This document shows, one piece after another, positions 46,660-58,950 of a DNA stretch of 64,000 bases. Within the stretch, counting starts at the first letter, position 1; each line of letters starts with the position of its first letter. The stretch lies in assembly GCA_018398575.1 (NCBI GenBank), contig JAGTXZ010000008.1, positions 1,240,001 through 1,304,000 of the forward strand, written 5' to 3'. The stretch comes from Ampelomyces quisqualis. Taxonomy: Eukaryota; Ascomycota; Dothideomycetes; Pleosporales; Phaeosphaeriaceae. Position numbers and translations under genes: made by a program. Below the pieces are notes generated by a model. It searched no databases and was not told the origin of the DNA. It worked only from the letters and a program-made list of their open reading frames with translations.

Positions 46660-47821
46660 CTAATACTAATAGAAATAATATAGTAGAGCCCTTTAGTTCT
46701 CTTTTTGCACTAGCGTTTACATTATAGCTGCAAAGAATAAAATGTATATTAGGTAATATTAATAGCGTCTTTACTAATATATAGCTATATAAGCTATATT
46801 TATAGCTATAGTTCTAATTAAAGCGCTAGTAGTAACAGGCTATGTTAAACATTTAATCTAGGCTATTAGATAACGTATAGATACATAAGGACGTTGCAAT
46901 TACATCTAAGTTATTAAAACTCTAACCCAACTAATATATATTTATATACTAGGATATTATGTTTTAGATTACCTTTATACTTAGTTATTGCCTATTTGCT
47001 AACAAGATAGTTTACGCACCTAGCTATTTATTTATAGGTACACCTAATAATCCTATAAGAATATATTATAAACTATACTTAGAAGATTAGTAGTAGTTAA
47101 TATAACAGCGCTTGCTAGATAGTGCAACTCTTATACTAGTGATACTAGTAGTAGACAAAACATAATTATCTATAATATCTAGTAACGTAGCAGTATAGCT
47201 AATATATGTTACTATTAGAAATCTTAACTATAAGGCATAATAACACAGAACAACACCTAAGACACTACTAGCTAGATTTATCCTAATAGCTAAGCTTCTA
47301 AACTCTATTCTAAAGAGTAAAGTGTATTACTACTATATAGGCAAACTATTCTCGCGTAAGTACTAACTACAGCATTAATAACAGAGAGTTACTATAGAGG
47401 ATAGAAGCTAACTAGTAACTATAGTACTTAAAGAGGCTGCTAAATACAGTATATAACTAGAGTGTGCTAACTAATAAGCGTAATAGTATTACTTAACTAT
47501 TTGTATAATTCTAGCCAACTATAAAGGGTAAGTGCTACTAATAGGTATAAAGATAAATAGATACTATACTTAATATATAGTACTACTAGACAAACAAGAA
47601 AACTTGTGCAATAAATATCAATAGTAAACAGAAGAGTATATACGCCTATAACAGAGTTGTTATCTTAAAAAAGAATATAAGAATTACCTTTATCTAGTAG
47701 AGTACTTTAGCTAGAATTACTATAACTTTAATATATATAAGTTATTAGCTATAGATATATTATATCTACTACTTAAAGAGTTAGTTATTAAAATATTAGA
47801 GTTTATAGAAGATATACTAAT
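46660..47821 (+). pseudogene. Plavaka-type transposase of unit P, 5' part
   Basis: Plus-strand read-through translation gives the central motif of the family near 47130-47215: TLILVILVVDKT, LSIISSNVAV, then LIYVTIRNLNYKA (family pattern PxxxyxDxTqls … pvyltiGNi). The first Asp of the DDE set is probably the D at 47154. Further on is FNIYKLLAIDILYLLLKE near 47728-47785, matching the conserved segment that precedes the last catalytic region. The frame stops at 47821, where Gypsy-1b is inserted, and resumes at 54940. These enzymes mobilise large CACTA-related elements with long subterminal repeats, which fits the surrounding arrays. Confidence 0.75.
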
Positions 47822-48121
47822 TGTAACAAGCACATGCAAACACATGTTACATCTAATACCTTATAAAGGCTTAATAACAGATTATGTAGAGGGCTAGCAG
47901 ATTAGGACCAATAGCGCTCTGACAGCGCTCTAACTTAGCTCCTACGCCTACTATAAATATAAGCCCATAGCATTAGATAGAGGACAAGTTTCTCTTGTTC
48001 TTCTATACAAGACCTATAGGTGTATAGCTAATCTAGAATCTCTAATACAACACGCACTCCTATATGCCTCTAATACGTATCTAATTTAATCCTAATAGCT
48101 GTACCTACCTGCGTTATTACA
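47822..48121 (+). repeat. 5' LTR of Gypsy-1b
   Basis: 300 bp, from tgtaacaagc to gcgttattaca. Confidence 0.93.
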
Positions 48122-48349
48122 TTACAAGAGAAACTTTGTCCTGCTAGTAATAGCATTTAGATAATATTGCTATTTACTTTTAAAAAGATTGCGTCAAAAC
48201 GTCTAGAACTTTATCTAAATTAGATCTGTTTGCGACCTTAAATCTATTAAACACAGTTAAGATCCCTTAGATCTCCTAACAGCTAAAGCCTTTAGGTTTA
48301 GAACTTCCTATTAACAACAGTTAGGATTACTTTAGTAAAAGTCGCGTTT

Positions 48350-49640
48350 AGCGCTAGGATAGAGACTTAGAGACTATTAATAACCTAGGAGTATTAGAGG
48401 CAACGCTAATAACTCCCCCAAAAGCTACACTAGCAACAACACCTAGAGGATCCTAAGAAGACTCTGTATCAACTGTTACAACCTAGCAACAGAGTGCTAA
48501 AGCAAAAAAGTTAGACACTAAGAAATCTAAAGATACTCCTTAGCCTAGAGCTGCACTAAATCTAACCCCTGCGCAAATAGAGGTTAATTAATTACAACAA
48601 GAACTAAAACAAGCGTTAGCAGAAATTAATTCCCTTAAGAAAAGACTAACTCTTTTAGTAGGACTAGACAAGCCTCTACCTACTACTAAAACCCCTTAGA
48701 ACAATTCTGCACCTCGCTGTTTATCTAACAGCTCTGCATCAGAACGCTTATATTGCTATAGAAGTTTGCACTAAACCTAACAATTAGAGAAGACGCCTAA
48801 TATTAACAATCTTAGTAATAAGAAAGATTCTACCTTCTGTTAATAGCAGGCCTCTATCTAAGATTAACTTAAAATTAACTTAGATTACTATTAGACTAAA
48901 AGGCAACGCATAGCCCTAGTATAGGGCTACACTACAGGATTAGCTAAGGGCTATCTTAAGCCTTAATATTTATTAGATACTAATTAAGAGCAATTCTAGA
49001 ACGCTAAGCAAATAATTAAGCTACTTAAGTCCTATTTTATTACAGGCAACAAGGTAGCTAAAAGCTGTACAGCCTTTAATTAATTGCAGATAAATAAGAA
49101 GGAAATGTTCCCCCTGTTTAAAGCTAGATTTCTAAGTTCTGCAGTTAAGGGACAAGTACCTCCTTTAGAGTAGTTTTACTATTTGTAGACAAAAATTACC
49201 CTAGGACTATAAATCCCTAACCTGGGATTTAGGCACTAATAGAAGAACTTATTTAATTAGATAGTAGAACACCTTACTGCTTACAATATAGAGCAAAAGA
49301 ACAATCTTAACCTAAGTATATTACTAGTTACTACTAAATTACTAATTAAGTAGGCTCTACAAGCTAACTTAGAGCTAAATTAGACAACTACCTCTAGCGC
49401 TCTAACACACCCTGCGCTAGCCTATTAATTAACAACAGTGTATCTTCCTACTAAGACTCCTAAACTTAATTAATAGAAGACCTCTAGTAGTTATTACAAT
49501 TGCAGTAAGCTAGAACACTACTCTAGTAATTGCACAAAGCCTTGTATATGCTAGATTAAAACTATAGAAGTAGATAAGTTTAAAGATATATAAGAGCAAC
49601 CCAACTAGGAGGTGTATTATACAGGAAACAGAAGCGCCTA
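48350..49640 (+). pseudogene. Gypsy-1b gag remnant
   Basis: Counterpart of 1750-3040. The zinc knuckle near 49490-49535 reads YNCSKLEHYSSNC; here the first Cys is lost to Tyr and the second retained, the reverse of Gypsy-1a. TAG/TAA stops throughout. Confidence 0.75.
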
Positions 49641-49699
49641 AGAGGACTTACCTTCTTAAGCCTAAGCTGTTACAATCTATTCTACCTTAACCTTTCTTA

Positions 49700-52600
49700 T
49701 TTGTTTTGCAGTCTCTATTTCCTTATACCTACGCTTCTCTATAACTAGGGTATTAGTTTACACTTCAACACTCTTGTTAACACTAGTGCTTAAGGTTTCC
49801 TATTTTCAAATTTATAAATTGCTTTATCTGTTTTTAAAGGTTTACATTAATCTATCTAGAAGCTCCTCTTCTAGGTTTAGGTGCGTGGCTTTAAGGATTA
49901 GATTACTTCTGCAGTTACTTAATATATTTAACTACACTTAAATATTAATAGCTAAAAGGTTTTGAACTGTCTATTTCTTATTTTTAATCTTAGGTCTTAG
50001 GATTGTATACTTAGCCTCTAATAGTTAAGGCAATTTAAGATTTAATTAGACACAGATAGGTTACAGTTTATTTGGCTATCTAAGTACCTCTGTTCTTATA
50101 ATCCTTTACCCTCTATTCCTACTATTCTACATTAAGCTATAGTGCTAGCTACTATCTATCTTAATGTGCAACAACGCAACGCTCTATAGGAGAAAGAAGA
50201 CTATTATATCTAAAACAGTCCTTACTATTATTCTCTTTCTTCTATTTATTGTCTTAAGAGATGCTTAAAGCTCTTATTAGCCTAAAAATTCTTAGAAATT
50301 CCTTATACCCTAACTAAGCAAAATCGCTTAGAGTCTAAACTTCTTTTAACTACCTGCATTACTCTTATTTCTGCTAATACATTCTACTTTATTATAAAGA
50401 AGCCCCAAAACAAGTTCTTTACAACCAGCCTCTATAAGATTAACAGGATTCTTGCCTCTAAAGACAACGCAGACAATTAATACTAATTAGATAAGTAATT
50501 ACCTACCTACTACTCCTAGTATTAGGATATATTTAGTAAGTTAGCAGCTAATTAATTACCTTCTTATTATCTGTACAATTATAAGATTGTTCTTAAAATC
50601 TATTACTAAATACGTTTAGTCTTCTGTATAAGCAGAATCAGAAGAAGCTCAAAGCTACTAAGGCCTACGTCTAGAAATACCTTTAGAAGAGTTTTATTAA
50701 GGCTAGCTAAAGTTCTTTTACTTTACCTATCCTTTATATACACAAACTAAATAGAAATATACGCATCTATATAGACTACTAGAAGATTTACGCCCTTACG
50801 CGCAAGAACGTCTATCTAATCTCTTGTATTAATAAGCTGTTATTACGCCTCTCTAAAGCTAAGATTGTTACTAAGTTTAATATTAGGGCTGCCTTTAAAA
50901 AAATTTGTATAGATCCTAACTCTAAAGAGTATACTACTTTCTAGACCTGTTATAGTACCTATAAGTGTAAGATGCTTTCTTTTAGCTTATGTAATAGGCT
51001 AGCTACGTATTAGCGCTATATAAACAATGTACTAATTAATTATATTAACAATTTCTGCATTACATATCTTAATAATATTCTAATCTACTCTAAGGATATA
51101 AACTTATATTAGGAACACGTCTAAAAGGTTCTAGAGCGCCTATATACTGCAGGACTCTAAGTAGACATTTAGAAGAGTAAATTCTATATAACTTGCACAA
51201 AGTATCTAGGTTACGTTTTAACAAACTAGGGCACTAAAGTTAACCCTAACAAGGTAGAAGCACTCTAAAACTAGCCTAAACCTACTACAATTACTAGCGT
51301 TAAGTTATTTCTTAGTTTTACTAGTTTCTACTAACAATTTATTAAGGATTTCTCTTGTGTAGCTAAACTAATTATAAAGCTTTAGAGTCCTGCTACGCCT
51401 TTTGAATAGACTATTAATTACTAACAGGCTTTTAATTAGATTAAAGCCTTACTCCTAGCTATTCCTACGCTATCTTATTTCTATTCTAAGTATAACACAA
51501 AGTTAGAAACTAACGCGTTAGATAGAGTAATAGCAGAAGTACTCTCTTAGAAGCACTCTAACAACAAGAAGTATTCTGTAGCCTTTTACAGTTACGCTCT
51601 ATCTAGGGCTAAACTTAATTAAAAAATACACAATAAAGAACTGTTTGCTATCTTAAAAGCCTTTAAGAAGTAGAGAGCTAAGCTTACCTCTATACAGAGC
51701 TAAATCTAGGTGTATTTAGACTACTGCTTCTTAGAATACTTTATAACTACTAAGGTTCTTAATACACGTTAAGCACAATAGGCAGAGATTATTACCCTTT
51801 TTAATTTTTACATTAAGTACACGCCTAGCAAGCTTAACAAGTAAGCTAATATCCTAAGCTAAAGGGAACAGGACGTTAGCAAGGTTAAGGCTGCCTAACA
51901 AGACAACAGATCTTATATACTTCTAGAACCTAAACGCCTAAACTTCCTAGTTAACTCTAAACTAGCTTAGAACTACCTCTGTAACTAGCTAGAGATTAAT
52001 ATTTTAGCTATTTTAGTCTAATTTATTAGTGCCTCTCTAAATCTTAACTCTCTAAAACTAATTAAAGCCCTACTAGCAGAGAATTGCTACTCTTTTAAGG
52101 AAGAACGCCTTACACTACTACAGCTGTATTGTGTCTAAGAAGAACTACTACTTTATTACTTACGCCTTTATGTACCTAGAAATTCTCTCTTATGCACCTA
52201 ACTAATTAGAGAGGCTTACAATTAGGTATCTACTACCTACCTAAGCGCTATAAAGATGTATTAGCTCTTAGCTTAGCAATATTATTAGAAAGGTATAGAG
52301 GCTATATGTAAACGCTATATACAAAACTGCGTTTCCTATTAAAGATCTTATCTAAGACAGCTCTAATCTTAAGGTTTCCTCTATCTGTTACTAATTTCTA
52401 ACAGGCCTATACAGCATTTGTGTATAGATTTTAAAACATTCCTAACTAATTAGCATAGCTATAATTAAATTATAGTTATTATTAATCGCCTATTAAAGTA
52501 AGCTATCTCTATCTTATGTTATAAGACTATTAACGCCTAGAAAATAGCTTACTTGTTTATCTAATAGGTAAACTAATTTAGCTACACGCCCAAAAGCATA

Positions 52601-53500
52601 GTGTCTAACTACAGCCTCTAGTTTATATCCTAATTCTAGTCTAAGTTCTGCAAGATCCTAGGCGTGCAAATTAAGCTTTCTATAGCCTACTATAAACAAA
52701 CTAATAGACAAACAGAGATTATAAACAAATATATTAATTAACAATTAAGGCCCTTTGTATCTTATTACTAGGACAACTAGAGTAACCTCTTGCTAATAAT
52801 TAATTAAGCCTAAGCTACGCTGCTACACTCCGCAATTAGTATAACGCTGTACTAGCTCCTTTTTAGATCTAAACTGCGCTAAAGCTAGGATTAGTTATTA
52901 TCTACATTAAAGCCTAAAGATGCTAATGTTAAGGACGCCTTAAGCTTAGCTACCTGTATGCACAAAGCCTAGCGTACAGCTAAAGATAATATAGAGAAGG
53001 CTTAATAACGCATAACTACTAAAGTTAACAAATATTAACAACTTATTAATTAGGAAATAGGTAACAAAGTATATCTGTTAACCTAAAACCTATTTGTTAC
53101 TTACCTAAGTTGCAAATTTACTAAATTATAAGAAGAACTCTTTAAAGTTTTAGAACAAGTTAGGCATTTATTCTAACTAAAACTGCTAAAAGGCTCTAAG
53201 ATCTACAACGTATTTGCTCTAGACGTCCTCTACAAGGACTCTAACAACCCCCTGCCTAGTTAGCTAAGCCTAAACTTATCTAGCATTCTAATTTAAGGCG
53301 TTAAAGAATAGAAAGTTAAAGAGATCCTAGCTAGCAAGTTGTACAACTCTGTCCTAAAGTATTGCGTAAAATAGGTAGGTTATAATCCTAACTCTACCTA
53401 GTACAATACATTAAACTTTATAGGCGCTCTACATATGTTGCAAGCGTTCTATAAACGCTATCTAAAACAGCTAGGACCCTTACAGGCGTTAGCTAAGTAG
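49700..53500 (+). pseudogene. Gypsy-1b pol remnant (RT, RNase H, integrase, chromodomain)
   Basis: Counterpart of 3100-6960 with the same domain order. RT active site again reads YLNNILIYSK (about 51066-51092), within the tract identical to Gypsy-1a. The integrase region near 52705-52720 reads QTEI, retaining the catalytic-position Glu that Gypsy-1a has lost. The chromodomain at about 53297-53470 has its internal Trp changed to TAG. Not functional. Confidence 0.9.
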
Positions 53501-53689
53501 ATTATAGGATAGGAAAAAGAAGTTAAAGATCTTACAGTATTACAAGACAATTATATTAGGGAAATTAAACTTAATATTGCAACTACTACACTAGTAGGTA
53601 CTACCTATTAACAATAGGAGTCTTACTCTTCTATTAGATCTAACAGCAGACTATTACTACTACTAGTAGGACGTTCTTAACTGTCTAAA

Positions 53690-54305
53690 TCCCTAGGTAC
53701 AGACACTAACGCACTACCTAGTTATTCTCTATTCTAGCTCTACTTGCTACAAGTACTAGCCTCCTACGCTAACTTCTGCGCCTTCTCTTGCTCTGCTAAC
53801 TAATTAGCCCTTAATACTATTATAACATCTACTAGCTAAGCAACTACACTAGTTAACCTAGCTATACTTCTTTAGAGTAACCTAACCTTTTTAGCTATTA
53901 CCTTAACCTCCTTAGCTAGCTTCTCCCTCTAGTAATAAGCGCTAACTAATAAGTTAGCGTTATTTAGGTTAGCTACTTATGCAGTGCCTACTTGCACTAT
54001 AGCAGCTAACTAAAACGCTGCCTCCTTAATAGCAACCTTTTGCTCTAACACAACCTTATTAGACTTATCTCTACCTAGGGTAGTAAACCTGCAGTTAAGG
54101 GCCTTAGAAAAGCTATTATACTCTTAGCCTGTATATAGAGAAACTAGGTAACACTTCTTATTTAAGAGTATGTAATAAGCACACTTCTTAGATATATTTA
54201 AATAGAATCTAAACTTAATATCAAACTAGCCGCAGGCAAAAGCCCTTGCAGCCTGCAGGCAAACAACCTAATAGGCTAGAGAATAAGCCCTAGAAGGGAC
54301 AGAAA
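53690..54305 (-). pseudogene. Antisense reading frame at the 3' end of Gypsy-1b
   Basis: Minus-strand counterpart of 7060-7690. The cysteine start reads CAYYILLNKKC, then ALNCRFTTLGRDKSNKVV, then a basic helical part REKLAKEVKVIAKKV. The frame is held over the same length as in Gypsy-1a, with only TAG/TAA interruptions. Function unknown. Confidence 0.45.
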
Positions 54306-54620
54306 TAGGCATTATGTGTATCTACAAAATAGTTAGCTAGCAATTAAATTAGAAGGGCAGTTAGATAGCTGTAGGTATATAAACGTGTAGAGAAGAGTAT
54401 AAGAAAAGCAATATGCTAAGGGCTAGCCTTGTATATATACTTAAAAAACTCTAGGTAAATTTAAGATAACAAACGCGCTGCTGCGCTAAGCAAAACAACA
54501 ACAAACAGCTACAACGCGTTATTAGAAATTTAAAGTTAAGGTAAATAAGACTTTTTAAAATTTTAGAAGGTATCTAAAACAACACTAATACAGACCCAAT
54601 TGATAGAGACTATTAATTTC

Positions 54621-54634
54621 AAGGAGAGGGGTAA
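54621..54634 (+). other. Polypurine tract of Gypsy-1b
   Basis: aaggagaggggtaa immediately before the 3' LTR. Confidence 0.7.
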
Positions 54635-54934
54635 TATAACAAGCACATGCAAACACATGTTATATCTAATACCTTATAAAGGCTTAATAACAGATTATGT
54701 AGAAGGCTAGTAGATTAGGACTAATAGCGCTCTAACAGCGCTCTAACTTAGCTCCTACGCCTACTATAAATATAAGCCTATAGCATTAGATAGAGGACAA
54801 GTTTCTCTTGTCCTTTTGTACAAGACCTATAGGTGTATAGCTAATCTAGAATCTCTGATACAACACGCACTTCTATGTGCCTCTAATACGTATCCGATTC
54901 GATCTTAATAGCTATACCTACCTGCGTTGTTACA
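54635..54934 (+). repeat. 3' LTR of Gypsy-1b
   Basis: 300 bp, from tataacaagc to gttgttaca, followed by the ctaat duplication. Confidence 0.93.
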
Positions 54935-56060
54935 CTAATAGATATATACTCTAGACAAAAGAAGAGCTAGAATAGTACTGCAGTTCTAGTAGTAGAAGAT
55001 AATAGCTGTGCCTAGTTAAATAAAAGGTTCTACTAGGTTAAGTATAACACTAGACTAAAATAGTTTAATAACAAGAGAGCTTTTATAAAAGTGTTACAGT
55101 AGACTAGCGTAAAATAAAAAGCAGTAATTTGCAAATTTATAGTAGTAGTGTCTCTTCTGCTAGTAACTAAGGTACTGTACGCATTGCATTTTATCTAGGC
55201 TAAGTATAAGCTGCTAGTACTATTATAATACAAGATTTATAACAAAAACATATTAAGGTATATATTATTAGCTATTAAACAAATAGATATTCTAAAAGAA
55301 GAGTTTTAACCTTTTAGACAGACGCAAGAAAAAGAAAAGGATGTTAACTACTCTAAATAGCACGCGCTAACTTATATTATTAATAATATCTATATATATA
55401 CAGCTCTTAATAGTATATACACTAGAATTAATAACAAGACTTAGTATATTATAATAGTAAAACAATTCTACCTAATAACAAATAAGAGAGATTTTCTTAC
55501 GCAGATCTACCTTTATAACTCTAAACAGCTAGCGCTTATAGTATTTAAACATAAGATAGTTATAGACTAAAGTTAATAGTGCACTACTACTAACTAGCGC
55601 AAGTATACTTTTACTATAAGCGTATTAATAGTAATACTATTTAGATAACTTAGATAGTCTATACTAGGTATATTACTAAATTCTATTATACTACTTCTTA
55701 GTAAGGTTACTATATATATTATGTTGCTAGACTTTATATATACTACTGCAGTATTTGTCTAATACTACAATTAGAAGGTAACTAGCTGCCTTGTTACCTT
55801 ATATAACAAAAATAGACAGGACTCTAACTTTTACTAGGTAACCAGAATAAATATAAAAATATACTTCTCTATAAGATGCTTAAGGCTATTAAGTAAACCC
55901 TATAATAACTCTAAATATTGCAAAGACAATATAGTGTAATACGCGCCTAACTAGTATAGAACTAGAAAATAGCGCAAAGATTACGTGTAGGTGCAAGAGT
56001 TTAAATATAAAAACTACACGTAACTGTCTTAGACTATTATAAATAGTAGAGCTGCAGCTT
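54935..56060 (+). pseudogene. Plavaka-type transposase of unit P, 3' part
   Basis: Frame resumes after the Gypsy-1b insertion (DIYSRQKK …). It includes FRQTQEKEKDVN and then HALTYIINNIYIYTALNSIY near 55350-55410, corresponding to the family's K(L/W)HxLtHy segment. Farther on, FYLITNKRDFLTQIYLYNS near 55470-55520 is in the place where other Plavaka proteins have the segment after the last catalytic residue. Stops are TAG/TAA only. Confidence 0.72.
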
Positions 56061-56084
56061 AGGTACACTTAATACTTATATTTA

Positions 56085-56320
56085 TTAACAATAAACACTA
56101 AAATAAGAATAGAAAGACATATAAGTATATAGGTACCTTCTATAAGGTTATAGCGTTTAATAATAATAGTTAAATTAATTTTATAATAGAGATACTAAGC
56201 GTATGCTACTTTATATACAGTACAAAGACTAAATAATATATACTATAAGTATTTAAGGTATATAACATAATAACTATTGTTTACTCTATATACTTAGTAC
56301 TAAAGGATCTACCTACACTT
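56085..56320. repeat. Single unit of T5 in P
   Basis: One unit of the 215-bp sequence that is duplicated in A (14510-14935). Confidence 0.8.
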
Positions 56321-56329
56321 AATTATAAG

Positions 56330-57540
56330 GTTTCTATTTTGTACTATGTAAATAATTACATTAATTAGGACAAATATAATAGACTGTATTCTTTTAGGTT
56401 TAATTAAGACTAGACACGTATAGTACAGAATTATAAACAGAAGCAAATGTAGTAAGATAGCTAGTATATAGCATTAGACCTAGTAAATAGAATTATATAT
56501 TTAATAATAGCCCTACTATTATTTTAATATACCTAATAGAATACAGACCTGCTAATATAACAGGCGCTATAATATAGAACTATAGCATAAGGCTACTAAC
56601 GTAACCTTCTTACTATATACTATATACTACTATAAATATGTAATACTAGTAACTCTTATCTATATATATAGGTATTATAGAGATATTGCAATAGTTACCT
56701 AGAATTGCTAGTTAGTGTAGACAGAAGAATAGCACTACTATAGTAACACTAGATAAAATTGTTAAAAGACAGCATATACAATATAATTTAACTAATAGTA
56801 GAGAAATACAACTTAATATACTCTAACGTAGAATAAGAGATAAGAAGGTAGAAGATACTAGGCTGTTTTCTACAGATAACTATAGTAAAAGAATACCTAT
56901 AGCAAATTACAAGAGTAATTATATTATAATAGAATAAACTACTATAAAACGTAGCTAACAGTTACTTTATCCAGACAATTATACACTTTACTATGTAATA
57001 TAACTATAACGAAGCCTAATAGATACGCTTGCAACAGAATAAAACTAAACTAAACAATAATTAGGAGCAAGCTTTGCTAGATAAAAACCTGCGTAGAAAG
57101 ATAATAGAAACAGTTAACAAAGAGTTAAGTATAACAAAAATTACTTCTAATATAATAACTATATTAGTATTAAACGCAACTAGAAATAAGCATTCTCTTA
57201 TTAGAATAAACTAGCTATTATATATACACTACAATATACTAGTAAAAGATAAGGATATTAATAACCTTAATTACAATTTGTTTGTATAGATATTAGAGCA
57301 CAAATTAGGCTTTAAAAGTAAATACAACAGCATATACTACTGTATAAAGAAAAAAGATAGGTAGGCATAAATATAGATATCTATAAAGGCACGCTAGTAT
57401 AGTATATTACAAGAGATAGTTATATTAAAGATACACTAGGCGTTATTTACAATTAAACTACAAATAAAACTAGTATAGTAGTATACTAGATCTATAATAA
57501 CAACTTACTAGGTAAATAGTTTTCTGCGTATAGAGCTACT
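56330..57540 (+). other. Unit P interior, possible decayed second frame
   Basis: Counterpart of 13268-14509 in A. A plus-strand frame free of TGA covers most of it when TAG/TAA are read through. It contains DNYSKRIPIANYKSNY-like and KLAIIYTLQYTSK-like stretches. No family recognised. Confidence 0.35.
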
Positions 57541-57544
57541 AAAT

Positions 57545-57905
57545 TGCCTATATTACGCGTATAACTATTTATACTAATAGTAAATAACTATTGTATACGC
57601 TAATATTTAGTTAAGAATAAAGAAATAGAAAGGTACCTAATTACTTGTATTGCGCGTACTACTATTTATACTAATAGTAGATAACTATTATATACACTAA
57701 TAATTAGTTAAGAACAGAAAAGTACCTAATTACCTATATTACGCGCACTACTATTTATACTAATAGTAGACAACTGTTATATATGCTAACAATTAGTTAA
57801 AGATTAGAAAGCGCTTAATTACTTGTATTAAATGTATAAATATTTGTGCTAATAGTAAATAACTATTGTATATACTAGTACGTAGTTAAAAATAAGAAGC
57901 TATCT
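57545..57905. repeat. Minisatellite T1 in P, four units
   Basis: Units with actatttatactaatag and taactattgtatac; five units in A (12831-13267). Confidence 0.9.
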
Positions 57906-58643
57906 AATTAAATAGCCGAACTACTATACTCTAGCAGAATTTAAGGTAATATTAGACTATATATGTTATAAATACCCTACTTATACCTATAAGGTAAAAA
58001 CTCTGTTATACTACATATATTTCTTACTTCTACTACTTTTACTAATAGTTTTCTAATATTTAAAGTGCAAGCGCTTACTCTATATACTCTATTCTAAGTA
58101 GTAAATTTAAGTAATATTAGTAGTATACTATATTTCTGTCTAAACAAGCGCTAAAATAAGCGCTAACAAATCATAGTACAAAGGTTAGGCTTCTAGGAGA
58201 TATAACTCTAAAACTAATATACTAAAAACTAAGACGCTGCAAAGACTAAAAACTGTCTAGACTCTAACGCTACTATTCTTAAGCCTTAACTTTAGTATTA
58301 AAACAAACGTATAACTAACTACTATACTAGCCTAACTAAAATGTTTTCTAAAAAGATAGCCTAGAAATTAAATACTATATTCTTTTAGATCTGCAGCCTT
58401 ACTTGCTTGTTAACAAGAGAAATCTAGACGCAGTAGTAGTATAAGCATAATAAGCTAACATAAACTAAAAACCTATAGAACTAATATATAGAAAATATTA
58501 GTAGTTAAAAGAGAACTATTATTAGACTTAAGGCTATTATATTATAGGAAGATGCTTTACTATATATAAATAAGTAGTTCTAACTATTATAGAGTTAGAA
58601 CTCTTCTTATCTAGTATAGACCTATTTAAGTTACTACTGTAGT
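57906..58643 (-). mobile_element. Terminal region of unit P
   Basis: Matches 12082-12830 of A in reverse. No gene recognised. The end near 58643 carries ctacagtag, a candidate CACTA-type terminus. Confidence 0.55.
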
Positions 58644-58950
58644 AAAGTAACATAGAAAGTAAGTCTAAAGAACGCTTAAGGTACAGCTAAGAGTATAGAC
58701 AAGATATAATAGCTAAAGGGCTATTAGAGGACAACAACTAAGAACCTATACACACACCTAATAATAATATATTTAATTCTATATTAAATCTAATAGGCCT
58801 TAAAGGTAAATAACGCTCTACTACATATAGCAACTAATTACAACTCTAAATTTCTATTAGCCTAGGCCTTGGGAGGCTGCGCACCTGCGTATACACCTAC
58901 GCCCTTTTATAGTCTTTGTAACCTAGAAATTATAAGAATGTAATAGTCTA
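58644..58950. other. Boundary region with a GC-richer island
   Basis: No gene. The stretch 58860-58915 (gggaggctgcgcacctgcg and neighbours) is clearly less AT-rich than its surroundings and may be a less mutated promoter or leader of the retroelement that follows. Confidence 0.4.

Larger units (their letters stand above)
47822..54934 (+). mobile_element. Gypsy-1b: full-length RIP-damaged chromovirus
   Basis: Second copy of the family at 1224-8309, 7113 bp with 300-bp LTRs. The flanking 5-bp duplication ctaat is perfect (47817-47821 and 54935-54939). It lies inside the Plavaka-type transposase gene of unit P. It differs from Gypsy-1a at frequent sites, mostly transitions, except for 50382-51154, which is identical to 3785-4557. 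Confidence 0.94.
41841..58643 (-). mobile_element. Unit P, proximal part, interrupted by Gypsy-1b
   Basis: Reverse complement of unit A 12082-22449 with Gypsy-1b added at 47822-54934. It contains the pogo transposase (minus strand), arrays T4, T3, T2, the Plavaka-type transposase (plus strand) and array T1. Similarity ends at about 58643, at a ctacagtag motif that may be the unit's true end. The distal arm of the same unit is at 1-9919, on the other side of element E. Confidence 0.78.
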
